DNA from: Rana temporaria
Taxonomy: Eukaryota; Chordata; Amphibia; Anura; Ranidae
Assembly (NCBI RefSeq): GCF_905171775.1
Contig: NC_053497.1
Span: 32,814,764-32,878,763, forward strand
Reading direction: 5' to 3'
Length of the DNA: 64,000 nucleotides
The position numbers and the translations under genes are program-made. Below the pieces are notes generated by a model. It saw only the letters and a program-made list of their open reading frames with translations. It was not told the origin of the DNA and did not search any database. Below are positions 24,032 through 37,857 of this stretch, one piece after another. Each line of letters starts with the position of its first letter. Within the stretch, counting starts at the first letter, position 1.

Positions 24032-25281
24032 ATGGATCTCCTGCAGAGCCAAGACATTATCCAGCATTTGCTGGATAAATTTAGGGAAATGCCCATCCTG
24101 TGGGATTCAAAGCAGGACCATTATCATAACAAGGACATACGAGCGGCAGCACTTGAACAGCTAGCAGCATACATGAGGACATGGGTGCCAGAATGCAGTG
24201 CCAACATGGTGAAGGATAAACTTGCCAACCTCAGGGGCACATATAGGAGAGCGTACAAAGCTCACCAAAAGCAGCTAAGATCTGGAGCAGCAGCAAGACC
24301 ACCAAAGGAACCCAAGCTGTGGTATTACAACCAGATGTCATTTTTGCGGGATCAACTGGAAGGCAGGGCATCAATGTCAAGTCTGAATCCCAACCTTTCC
24401 TCCACGCTACCTCCCAGCGGGACTTCCCCAGATCACCACAGCCCTGCAGAGTCAGATGAAGAGGGCCTGGCTGACAGAGAGGCAGATCTGCGCCTCTACG
24501 ATGATGAGGTATAGTAGTTTCATAACTATTTATGTAATAATCTTAATTATTGTTTGATTCTTGACTTGATATTGGTTAATAAAATACAAGCTGGGAAGTA
24601 AAAATCTAAAATCGTGGGCAAACAAATAGGTGTCAGGGATGACAACTGCAGGGGTCAGAGGGTGAGTCTGTTTTCAAGTTTAAATTCCAGGCAAAAAATA
24701 AGATTCAAGCATGAAAATGTGAGTGAGTATATTCCTAAATATATTACAACATGTCCCTTTTTTTTACACAGGAAGAAGAGACCAGCCAGGAGGTGGCAGA
24801 TCCTCTCCTCACTGTCAGCCAGGACGAAGGGGTCAGTGGCAGCCAGGAGGAGGCCGGGCCCAGTGGCGTTCAGCAGCTCCCCAGGACAAGCACCACCAGC
24901 CAGGCTCCTCCCCTTTATATTAGGCCACCAGGCCGTAAGAAGAAATTGGGGGCAGTAGAGGAAGCCAGCCTGAAAATGATTCAGGAGGCGAGTGCCATCA
25001 TGAGGGCCCCCCTCAACCCCACTGAGGCCTACAGTGCCTCCGTGGCACATGACCTCAATAAAGGCACGGAGGAGCAGAGGCAATTGGCCAAGGGCATCAT
25101 CAACCAGGCCCTTTGGTGGATGCAGAGGGAGCTGCTGACCCCAGACACTGGGCTATGTGACCCGGCCCGGCTTGCTGAACACCATTCTCCTGCTGCCACA
25201 TCATCCCCACCTGCAAGGGCCCAGGGAAGACCCGCTGGAAGGCAGCCTGGAAGGAAGGTTGCAAGGAAGAGGAGACGTTGA
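24032..25281 (+). CDS. MADF-domain-like protein, third Harbinger gene, two exons
   Basis: Exon 1 is 24032-24508 (donor GAG/GTATAG) and exon 2 is 24772-25281 (acceptor TTTTACACAG). The frame continues without shift, giving 328 residues. Residues about 8-105 look like a MADF/trihelix DNA-binding domain: an N-terminal helix HLLDKFREMPILWD, the ALEQLAAYM helix, then VKDKLANLRGTYRRAY and a KLWYYNQMSFL helix. A Ser/Pro-rich acidic linker follows, then a helical segment around LGAVEEASLKMIQEA and a very basic tail (GRKVARKRRR) that could be a nuclear localisation signal. AATAAA is at 25501. Position inside the terminal repeats and intact frame indicate it belongs to the transposon. Its role is inferred only: a second end-binding or targeting factor. 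Confidence 0.85.
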
Positions 25282-25619
25282 TGCCCTGCCTTCCATTTGA
25301 TCCCCCACAAATGGCATCTTGTTTGGACTACCACAGCTTGGGTTCCTTTGGTTATGTGCTGCTGCTTCAGATTTTATTTTGTGTGCTTCCTGAGGTTGGC
25401 TAGTTTATCCTTCACCATGTTTCAAATGCAAGTTTGCATGTATGTTGCTAGCTGTTCAAGTGCTGCCATTCTGTTTTTGATCCTTTTTATAATTTGCTCA
25501 AATAAAAGCCTTTTTGTTGATTTGAAAAACGTGCCTATTGTTTGTAATACTGTGGGTATTATTTTAGGCATCAAACATTACAAACAAATAAAATGTTTAA
25601 TCTAAAATATTCACTAACA

Positions 25620-26149
25620 CATGGGGGGGGGGGGGGGTCATTTGGTGTGCCAACATGGTAGACAATTTAAACAACCTTAAAAAAATTCCTGTTAAATATA
25701 CAAACAAAAGCTAAATCAAAACTATTTGCTATTAAAATATTCTAAATGGTGACATAACTATAAACACCTAAAGAAAGTGGGAAAGATAACCATTAAACAT
25801 TAAAAGCAAAAAATTTGAAATGTGGAGGACCAATAAAAATATGATACGTCGGGCCAATAAAAGTTTGCAAAAATCTTACTACATCACAGCGAACAAATGT
25901 CACTTTTCAGTATGGAACAACTCAGTTGAAATAACATGAGCTAAATAACTGATTAGTTATAGCAAGAGAAGAATGAATAAAACGACGGCATCAAGCGTTG
26001 GTTATTGTGTGTTTTGCTTCAGTGTTCTATTGCTAGAATTAATCTTTCTATTGACGAATGTGCCATATCCCAAACAAACGTGAGTTTTACCTGAACGAGC
26101 GCTCCCGTGGCCTCATTTAGTCTGAGCATGCGCGGGGTTTTTGTACGTT
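25620..26149. other. AT-rich Harbinger 3' flank, no gene
   Basis: A G15 run sits at 25624-25638. The rest is AT-rich noncoding sequence inside the transposon. Confidence 0.5.
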
Positions 26150-26366
26150 GGTTTTGTGTACTCACCACCAAACATGTACGTTCGGACAGGATTTGAGCGG
26201 ACGGTTTTAAAACAAGTTTGGAAATAAATGTCTGCTGAAAAACGGCCCGGCGGGCAAATGTACGGCGAAATTCTGTACGCTCGTAACTACACACGACCAA
26301 ACATGTATGCTGAAACTGGTCCGCGGGCCACTTTCAGCAAACATGTTTGGTCGTGAGTATGGGGCC
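26150..26366. repeat. Subterminal repeats at the right end of Harbinger
   Basis: Besides the terminal repeat, near-copies of ACTCACGACCAAACATGT occur in direct order near 26159 (ACTCACCACCAAACATGT) and 26290 (ACACACGACCAAACATGT). Such clusters are plausible binding sites for the element's SANT or MADF protein. One of them carries ACACACGACC, the version found in the MITEs. Confidence 0.75.
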
Positions 26367-28624
26367 TAGGAATTACTACCATTGGTAAAGTGGATTGATC
26401 TTGGTGGACACGAGAAGTGATCTGTCTATGAGTTTTATACTCATCCTTGAGGTGAGCAGGCATTTTAGCAGGTGGTGGTGTGCACTGAATATTGGATCCA
26501 ATTAAATAGGATTGTACACAGCGGTGACAGCTTTGGAAACCTTCATATGAACTGTTTTTTTTTATAATTTATTTTATTTTCTTATAAATTGTCTTATGGA
26601 ATGTATAATTATTTGTTTATATAAGACTTATAGATACGCAGCGCTGCACTATTTTCACAAAATTAACATTGGACTAGTTGAGAATGGTCACTTTTATACT
26701 AGTGGTCAATGGAAAGAATACCCAGACACATTATTGGCCAGAGAGAAGAATGCACCATTACACTGGTGGTCAATGGAGCATATACCCTTACATTATAGAA
26801 AGATCACCCAGAGTTGTTGGTGGGTGGAGGGAATAATCCCTTAATTATTAATAATACCCATAATTATTAGTTGGTCACTGGTTCCATGGGAGCAAAATCT
26901 GCCACTGCTCTTGAAACCCCTAGCAACCTTTAGAGAACCCTCAGTAGTCTATAGAACACTGATTAAGAATGCCAGACTATACAGCAGTGGTCTCCAAACT
27001 GCAGCGCCAGGGCCAGGTGCAACACTTTGCTTGCCTTTATCTGGCCATTGAGGCATTTTTCCTGCCACTGACACCAACAATGTAGCATAATTCATGCCAC
27101 TGACACCAACAATGAGGCACTATTCCTTCCACTGACACCAACGATGGGGCATAGTTCCTTCCACTGACAACAAAACTTGGGCGCTATTTCTCCCATTGAC
27201 ACCAAATTTTTCTCAACCTAATTCAGTGGAACCTCGAAATACGAGCACAATTCGTTCCAGGAGAATGCTCGTAATCCAAAGTACTCGCATATCAAAGCGA
27301 GTTTCCCCATTGAAGTCAATGGAAACGAAAATAATTTGTTCCGCATTGACTTCAATGGGATGCAATACCAATGCGGCCAGAGGTGGAGGGGGAAACGTCC
27401 GAAAAAGCCTGAGGACACTTCGGCTGACCTTGGCAAATCCCGTGCTGTCCTCTGGCCTTTCCGTGCATTTCTGAACGGCGCCGATCGGCTTCAATCGGCG
27501 ACGTTAGGCTCTGCTCGACTCCGGCGCCCCCCACCTTAGGCCAAAAGTGGTACTGCACAACGATTTGGCCTGAATCGTGTTTGTTTTGCGAGACACGATT
27601 TTTTTAACCTTCTTAGCGGTAATCCCGAGTCTGGCTCGGGGTGAATTATATATACCAAAAGCAGTATCCCCGAGCCAGACTCGGGATTGCATTGCAGGAT
27701 ACAGGGGGAAGTTACTTACCTTGTCCCTGGATCCTGCGCTGTGTGTACGGGCTCCTCCGCTGTGTCTCCTCGCTCGATTCACAGTGCCGCCGAGCTCCAT
27801 TCCCTGCGACTTTACGACGCACGGGGACGGAGTTCGGCGCCAAATTCAAAAAGTGAAAAGCACAATACACATACAGTATACTGTAATCTTACAGATTACA
27901 GTACTGTATTAAATAAATACACACCCCCTTTGTCCCTAGTGGTCTGCCCAGTGTTCTGCATGCACTTTTATATAATAAAAACTGTTCTTTCTGCCTGGAA
28001 ACTGGAGATTGTCCATAGCAACGCAAAAGTGTCCCTTTACATCAAAAGTGGTTTTAGAGCAGCTAGAAAACAGCGATAATAAATTAGAATCACTTGCAGA
28101 ATTGTGCGATAGTGATTTGTGGGGAAATTCGTCATCAAACAATAAAAGTAATGACAGCGACAATTCTGCAACTGAGCAAATTTCTGTGTTTTTGATTTGA
28201 TTACATTATTGAATAATTTTTATTATAATTATATTAATATATTAATATTTGTTCTAATTATTTATAGTTTATTATATTATAATTTATGATTTTGTGTTTT
28301 TAACTTTATCATACCCGGGATGTCTACTAGACTCTTGTTTGGACAGATTTAAGTGAGTTATTCCTAAGAATTGCAGGCCTACAGTATAAAACGCCAAATT
28401 TCCATGCAATATAATTGTACCGCTTTTGGTACAAAATTCCAGACATACCGTATTTGCTAGCGTATAAGACGACCCCCTATTTTTCCAGGAAAAATGTTGG
28501 TTTTGGGATATACTCGCCATATAAGACGACCCCCTTCCTACTAGTCTTTCTGGAAGCTGAGGGGTAGCCAGAACAACCACTGACAGGAACAACTGCTGAC
28601 AGAAACAGGCTTTTTTTTAAATCT

Positions 28625-28880
28625 CACTGTGCCATTACATGCCTCACTGTGCCATTACATTACATGCCTCACTGTGCCATTACATTACATTACATGCCTC
28701 ACTGTGCCATTACATTACTTTACATGCCTCACTGTGCCATAACATTACATTACATGCCTCCACTGTGCCACCACTTGCCCCCACTGTGCCATCACTTGCC
28801 CCCACTGTGCCATCACTTGCCCCCACTGTGCCATCACTTGCCTCCACTGTGCCATCACTTGCCCCCACTGTGCCGGCCAA
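28625..28880. repeat. CACTGTGCCATNAC tandem repeats
   Basis: About five units of CACTGTGCCATTACATTACATGCCT (some shorter), then six 21-bp units CACTGTGCCATCACTTGCCCC. Overlapping ORFs here only reflect this periodicity. Confidence 0.9.
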
Positions 28881-28987
28881 GACAATCTCCCTACCTTATT
28901 TTTTTGCAGATTCTGGCTTCCAGGCTGCGGGCATCCATGATTCAAAAGCCGCGCCTTCTCCTCAGATTGTTCCGTGATAGGTGGAAC

Positions 28988-29615
28988 TAGGGTTGTCCCG
29001 ATACCACTTTTTTAGGACCGAGTACAAGTACCGATACTTTTTTTCAAGTAGTCGCCGATACCGAATACCGATACTTTTTTTAAATGTGTCCCCAAATGCA
29101 GCCATGTCCCCCCCATATGCAGCCATGTCCCTCACATATGCAGCCATGTCCCTCTAGCCATGTCCCTCACATATGCAGCCATGTCCCTCACATATGCAGC
29201 CATGTCCCTCTAGCCATGTCCCTCACATATGCAGCAATGTCCCTCTAGCCATGTCCCTCACATATGCAGCAATGTCGCTCTAGCCATGTCCCTCACATAG
29301 CTGTTTTGCCCGCGTGTATAGACACTCCCCCTTGCTCGGAATTGGACAGATCACATTCACCCATCCAATCCCGAGCAAGGGGGAGTGTCTATACGCGCGG
29401 GAACACTACAGCTATTTAAATGAAAGCTGTGATGTTCCCGCACGCTGTTTAACCCATGCGGCGGCTTTCGATGCGGCGGCGCGATGCAGCGGCGGGGGGG
29501 GGGGGGGAAGTATTCTATTTAGGTATCGGGGGTATTTGCGCGAGTACGAGTACTCCCGCAAATACTCGGTATTGGTCCCGATACCGATACTGGTATCGGT
29601 ATCTGGACAACCCTA
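28988..29615. mobile_element. hAT element, innermost fifth shell
   Basis: Ends TAGGGTTGTCCCGATACC and GGTATCTGGACAACCCTA, flanked by perfect 8-bp repeats GGTGGAAC at 28980-28987 and 29616-29623. Contains the CATATGCAGCCATGTCCCTC array at 29095-29300. Confidence 0.93.
29095..29300. repeat. CATATGCAGCCATGTCCCTC tandem array
   Basis: About eight variable units of 20-30 bp, some extended by TAGCCATGTCCCTCA, inside the innermost hAT element. Confidence 0.9.
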
Positions 29616-30146
29616 GGTGGAACACAAATTTTCCCAGCAGGGCCTCTGTTCAGTGTTCCGCCTATCACGGATGTACTCTCGTCCGAGGATGAGAAGGCAC
29701 CCGTGATAGGCGGAACATTGAACAGAGGCCCTGCTGGAAAAATTTGTGTTCCGCCTATCATGGAACAGTCTCAGGAGGAGGTGCGGCTTTTAAATCATGG
29801 ATGCCCGCAGCCTGACGGAGTCACGGAGACTGTCATCGGCGTATAAGACGACCCCCGACTTTGGATGCATTTTTTTGCATCCAAAAGGTCGTCTTATACG
29901 CCGGAAAATACGGTAATCACACAGCCAGGGAGGTTAAATACAGTGCTTGTATTGCGAAACGCTCGTTATCTGCATTACTCGCAATCCGAGGTTTCATTGT
30001 ACCAAAGATCTGGCATTGTTTACTCCCACTGGGCACAATCCACCCCCCCCCCCTAAAGTGTAAAGGAAAGTTTGGAGACCACTGCTATACAGTATGGTTG
30101 TTTTCTCAATTGACGTGTCCAATAGGCGATTCTATCCTAATGTTAA

Positions 30147-30622
30147 AGCGGATCTCCACTCTAAAGTGGAGTCCCGCTGATCGGCACCCTCCCCCCTCCG
30201 GTGTCACATTTGACACCTTTCAGGGGGGAGGGGGGTGCAGATACCTGTCTACAGACAGGTATCTGCACCCACTTCCGGCCCTACGATACGGGCAAAAGAC
30301 GGGTTTTTTCTCCGCTTCCCGTCCGTCCCCCGTTGTATGCTGGGAACACTCGGCTCCCAGCACACAGCGGGAGCCAATCGGCGGGCGCAGCGCGACTCGC
30401 GCATGCGCCGTAGGGAACCGGGCAGTGAAGCCGGAGCGCTTCACTTCCTGGTTCCCTCACCGTGGATGGAGGGGGGAGCAGCAGGGTGACGAGCGATCGC
30501 TCGTCATTTGCTGCGATCGCCGCTGGACTCCAGGACAGGTAAGTGTCCTAATATTAAAAGTCAGCAGCTGCAGTATTTGTAGCTGCTGGCTTTTAATATA
30601 TTTTTTTAGTGGCACATCCGCT
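30147..30622. mobile_element. TTAA MITE, AGCGGATCTCCAC ends
   Basis: TTAA at 30143-30146 and 30623-30626. Ends AGCGGATCTCCAC.. and ..TCCGCT. The sister copy at 38391-38771 shares the TTTTAATA..AGCAGCTGCAGTATTTGTAGCTGC stem in opposite orientation. The long ORFs across it (up to 260 aa, starting upstream at 29861) run through several unrelated elements and are chance. Confidence 0.85.
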
Positions 30623-30626
30623 TTAA

Positions 30627-31495
30627 GTATTCCAGAAAATTAAGCCTACAAGCAATGTAAAGATAATTAGTATTTTGTTTTGACTATGATGTTTTTTGTT
30701 TTTTAACAACCTGCTGAAAAGAAGAGAAAAACAATGAAATAAATATTAACATATCTCATTTATTGTCAATGTATGCCAAAATACATACAGGATGTGGAAA
30801 ATTCCTATTCCCCACATCAGTTTCCCCTTTACTGGGGGTTAATAAACAGTACAAAGACCAGACAATCTGATTTCCAGCACAAACAGACAGAGATAACAAT
30901 AATACAAACGGTCACACTATGTAAAAAGGAAGCCATAAAAGCGGCTCCAGTTGCAGTATGATAAAAGTTCCTAACCCAACTAGTGTTACATGATAACAGA
31001 GAACTAAAAACATTGCTTAGCAATATACAGTTATACCCAGCCTCATTTTTTATTAAAGTGTAAATAAACCCTAACAATTAAACTTTTTTTTTTCTATTCG
31101 ATCATTTTGATCGATAACATATAAAATTTAAAGGGTTTTCTTAGATCTGTTTGAGAAGTGCAAAAAAAAAAACTGTTAATTCTGCCAGAAATCTCGTGGG
31201 CTGATATTTTCACTTGCTCTTTGCCTATGCAAAGTTAGCATTGTTCCCAGCAATCTCTGTGCACTACAGTACAGCTCCCCCTATGTTATGGAAATAAAGA
31301 GAGAGGGAGGTGTTCTGTAGTCCGGTTGTAGGGTGACAATGCTGCTCCTCTGTGGACACAGGACAGAGAGGGAGTATTTTCAGCATAGACCAGGAAGTGT
31401 GTTACTGGCAGGATCACCAGGTATAATAAATAATAAAAAGTATAATAATAAAGGGGAAAAAACTTTGAGAAGAAAGCTAATGCAACCAGCGCATC
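30627..31495. other. No gene seen; repeat-like AAAGTGTAAATAAACCC at 31060
   Basis: AT-rich sequence with one MITE-like start near 31055. No reading frame or RNA that I can support. Confidence 0.4.
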
Positions 31496-31504
31496 TAAGT
31501 ACTG

Positions 31505-31675
31505 GTAAGATACAGTGGGGTTGTTTTACTAAAACTGGGGGGTGCAAAATCAGCTGTGCATGGTAGCCAATCGGCTTGTTCAATTAAGCTTTGACAATAA
31601 AACCTGGACGTGGATTGGATTATATGCAGAACTGCGCCGGATTTTGCACTCTCCAGTTTTAGTAAATCAACCCCA
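31505..31675. mobile_element. Short MITE, TTTTACTAAAACTGG ends
   Basis: TTTTACTAAAACTGG near 31524 pairs with CCAGTTTTAGTAAATC near 31655. A relative in the same style is at 33350-33525, and the stem of the 235-bp elements at 31859 and 32476 carries the same TTTACTAAAGCTGG word. Confidence 0.65.
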
Positions 31676-31858
31676 AAATGTCCACCTTTTGTTATTGGGA
31701 TTAGATACACTTTGAGGCAACAAAATGAGGTGTGGGATTTATTTTTGGGCAGGAACTGAAGGAAATTCAAGAAAGAAAACCCACAACCATAAGACCCCAT
31801 AGGGGCACGTGCCATTGGCTGCTGTGACATTCTCTGTATGTAATTTCCCAGCAAAGTA

Positions 31859-32093
31859 CAGGCATACCCCACTTTTAAGTACACAATGGGGTTTATTTAC
31901 TAAAGCTGGAAAGTGCAAAATCAGACTCACTTCTGCATAGAAACCAATGAGCTTCTAACCCCAGCTTGTTCAATTTAGCTTTGGTAATAAAACCTGGAAG
32001 CTCATTGGTTTCTGTGCAGAAGTGAGCCTGATGTTGCGCGTTCCAGCTTTAGTAAATAAACCCCATTGTGTACTTAAAAGTGGGGTATGCCTG
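31859..32093 (+). mobile_element. 235-bp MITE, CAGGCATACCCC ends, copy 1
   Basis: Ends CAGGCATACCCCACTTTTAA and its complement with TA on both sides, like Tigger/pogo elements. The whole element is one long imperfect hairpin. Confidence 0.88.
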
Positions 32094-32344
32094 TATACCT
32101 TCTAAAACCTGCATCCGTTTCCTCGAATCCCTTGTCCAGCCATTGTGGAATTACAAGTCTCGGAAATGCAGGGAATGCTGGGACTTCTAGTTCGACAGCC
32201 GCCAGTGAGGCATAAGAGTCAGAAGCCCGGTCTATGGCATTTCATAACAACATGATATAAAGAATAGACGATACATACACTGTATGTATACACATAACAC
32301 AAATCAATATCTCAAACGCTGTAACCAATAATAGATAATGTATA

Positions 32345-32392
32345 TATAAAATTAAATAAATAAATATTAAATAAATATTACAATAACAGTTA
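32345..32392 (-). promoter_or_regulatory. Candidate AU-rich element downstream of TNF
   Basis: On the minus strand this reads AATATTTATTTAATATTTAT followed by TTATTTAA, i.e. overlapping ATTTA and TTATTTA words. TNF mRNAs of vertebrates carry such an instability element in the 3' UTR. Here it sits about 1.3 kb past the stop, separated from it by three or four MITEs. Whether it is in the transcript is not shown; it could be plain AT-rich sequence. Confidence 0.35.
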
Positions 32393-32475
32393 ATAAAAAA
32401 GAGTGTTGTGTCGAAGATTTCTGTCGAAGAGTTGCAGCTCTGGTGTCACTATAGCGCTAGACCCCATACACACTA

Positions 32476-32710
32476 CAGGCATACCCCACTTTTAAGTACA
32501 CAATGGGGTTTATTTACTAAAGCTGGAACGCGCAACATCAGGCTCACTTCTGCACAGAAACCAATGAGCTTCCAGGTTTTATTACCAAAGCTAAATTGAA
32601 CAAGCTGGGGTTAGAAGCTCATTGGTTTCTATGCAGAAGTGAGTCTGATTTTGCACTTTCCAGCTTTAGTAAATAAACCCCATTGTGTACTTAAAAGTGG
32701 GGTATGCCTG
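32476..32710 (-). mobile_element. 235-bp MITE, CAGGCATACCCC ends, copy 2, inverted
   Basis: By direct reading this is the exact reverse complement of 31859-32093 with no difference found over 235 bp, and it is also flanked by TA. The two copies are 382 bp apart and could pair as one large hairpin in any transcript spanning them. Confidence 0.88.
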
Positions 32711-32712
32711 TA

Positions 32713-32860
32713 TTAGATTTTCTGCAGATTTTTGGCTTCAGATTTATCAAAACCATATACTATGAGGTCAAACCTGAGTTTCAATTTGTATGCAATTAGG
32801 CAGGCCCTTGCACTACATGGTTTTGGTAAATCTGAAGGCAAAAATCTGCAGAAAATCTAA
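32713..32860. mobile_element. MITE, TTAGATTTTCTGCAG ends
   Basis: TTAGATTTTCTGCAGATTTTT at the left (32713 on) pairs with its complement ending at 32860; TA-like flanks. It sits exactly between two other TA elements. Confidence 0.8.
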
Positions 32861-32862
32861 TA

Positions 32863-33317
32863 CAGTGGAGCCTTGGATTACGAGCATAATCCGTTCCAGG
32901 GGAATGCTTGTAATCCAAAGCACTCGCATATCAAAGCGACTCTCCCCATAGAAGTCAATGGAAACTAAAATGATTTGTTCCGCATTGACTGCTATGGCAT
33001 GCAATACTGCATGTGGCCAGAGGTGGGAGGGAGCCGCAGAGCCTCGGAAATACTTGGAAAGGCTCGGGGACAGCTCGGCTGAACTTAGAAAGCGTCAGGA
33101 AAGGCTTGGCAACAGAGTTTTCCAAGTATTTCCAAACGGCTCCTCTTGGCTACGGTGCCCCCGCCAAGTTCTGGCCAAGTTTGGTACTGCACACCGCTGT
33201 GGCTTGAATCCTGCTCGTTTCGTAAGACAACACTTGCAAACCGAGTCAGGATTTAAAAAAAAAAATGATTGTATTGCGAAACGCTCGTTGTGTTACTGGC
33301 AATCTGAGGTTTTACTG
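32863..33317. mobile_element. Tigger/pogo-like MITE
   Basis: Ends CAGTGGAGCCTTGGATTACG and CAATCTGAGGTTTTACTG with TA at both sides. Same family as 27234, 34939 and 36716. Confidence 0.85.
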
Positions 33318-33349
33318 TAGTGTGTATGGGGCTTAAGAGTGTGAGAGAG

Positions 33350-33525
33350 GGGTTGATTTACTAAAAATTATGAGTGCAAAATCTGGTGCATCTGTGCATG
33401 GTGCCCAATCAGCTTTTAACTTCAGCTTGTTCAATCAAGCTTTGACAAAAAAAAATGGAAGCCGATTGGTTTCTATGCAGAGCTGCAGTTTTTGCTTTCT
33501 CCAGTTTTAGTAAACGAACCCCAGA
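33350..33525. mobile_element. Short MITE, GGGTTGATTTACTAAAA ends
   Basis: GGGGTTGATTTACTAAAA pairs with TTTTAGTAAACGAACCCC about 170 bp later. No duplication could be fixed. It lies about 190 bp past the TNF stop and may be inside its 3' UTR. Confidence 0.7.
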
Positions 33526-33715
33526 GTGTCTTAAAAATAGAGGAAAAATGGATTGTATTGCTGACCTCACAGAAATATATTTTCATTGCATCGAAGATCC
33601 AGCTTTGATGTGCTACCCAGGATTTAGGACGTACAAAAACATTTTGAAAGAAGAGTGACTAAAGTGATTTAGACGAAGTCCAACGGACACGTTTGAAGGA
33701 GGTCCATCAAGTCTG

Positions 33716-37857
<4,142 letters not shown>

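Larger units (their letters stand above)
17858..26366. mobile_element. Autonomous PIF/Harbinger transposon, 8.5 kb, three genes
   Basis: Terminal inverted repeats start GGCCGAGTACTCACGACC and GGCCCCATACTCACGACC and agree over 26 bp with about three mismatches. The target duplication is TAG on both sides (17855-17857, 26367-26369). The insertion lies inside foldback element A, whose other arm preserves the empty site with a single TAG. Gene order: transposase (+), Myb/SANT-like (-) and MADF-like (+). The first two are convergent; the last two are divergent from a shared upstream region. All three reading frames are open through consensus splice sites, so the copy looks young and possibly active. 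Confidence 0.93.
15886..26671. mobile_element. Foldback (palindromic) element A, 14-bp target duplication
   Basis: GACTAGTTGAGAAT occurs directly before (15872-15885) and after (26672-26685). The left arm 15962-16375 is the reverse complement of 26671 leftwards to 26367 joined to 17857-17745. The right arm is split only by the Harbinger transposon. A 76-bp unpaired tail at 15886-15961 begins with an A-rich stretch and CAGCGCC. The centre holds three 63-bp repeats and a TTAA element. Without the two insertions it is about 1.3 kb. The duplication length fits target-primed retrotransposition better than any common cut-and-paste superfamily, yet no ORF is present. Confidence 0.8.
28448..29913. 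mobile_element. Element with CCGTATTTTCCGGCGTATAAGACGAC ends, fourth shell
   Basis: Left end CCGTATTTGCTAGCGTATAAGACG and right end GTCTTATACGCCGGAAAATACGG (positions 29891-29913), with TA on both sides. It has an internal palindrome around the AGGCGGAACA words at 29640-29760. Superfamily not assigned; TA flanks suggest Tc1/mariner-like. Confidence 0.75.
27608..29933. mobile_element. TTAA-flanked element, third shell
   Basis: TTAA at 27604-27607 and 29934-29937. Ends CCTTCTTAGCGGTAATC and CACAGCCAGGGAGG are weak inverted repeats. An internal hairpin uses ATCCCGAGTCTGGCTCGGGG and its complement at 27620-27690. The ORFs across 27640-28160 show no domain. Confidence 0.7.
27234..30001. mobile_element. 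Tigger/pogo-like MITE, second shell
   Basis: Left end CAGTGGAACCTCGAAATACG and right end CTCGCAATCCGAGGTTTCATTG are the same family as 32863-33317. The target TA at the left is mutated. It is interrupted by the TTAA element. Confidence 0.8.
26985..30084. mobile_element. hAT element, outermost shell of a five-level nest
   Basis: Ends CAGTGGTCTCCAAACTGC and GTTTGGAGACCACTG, flanked by perfect 8-bp repeats CTATACAG at 26977-26984 and 30085-30092. Most of the 3.1 kb is made of later insertions; the element's own sequence is only about 330 bp. Confidence 0.92.

Noticed and set aside
28625..29300. CRISPR-like regularly spaced repeats
   Set aside because: Units are contiguous without unique spacers, lie in vertebrate transposons and no cas genes exist here; they are minisatellites.
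29861..30643. 260-residue plus-strand ORF
   Set aside because: It runs from the end of one transposon across a hAT border into a TTAA MITE. A frame crossing three unrelated insertions cannot be an old gene and shows no domain.
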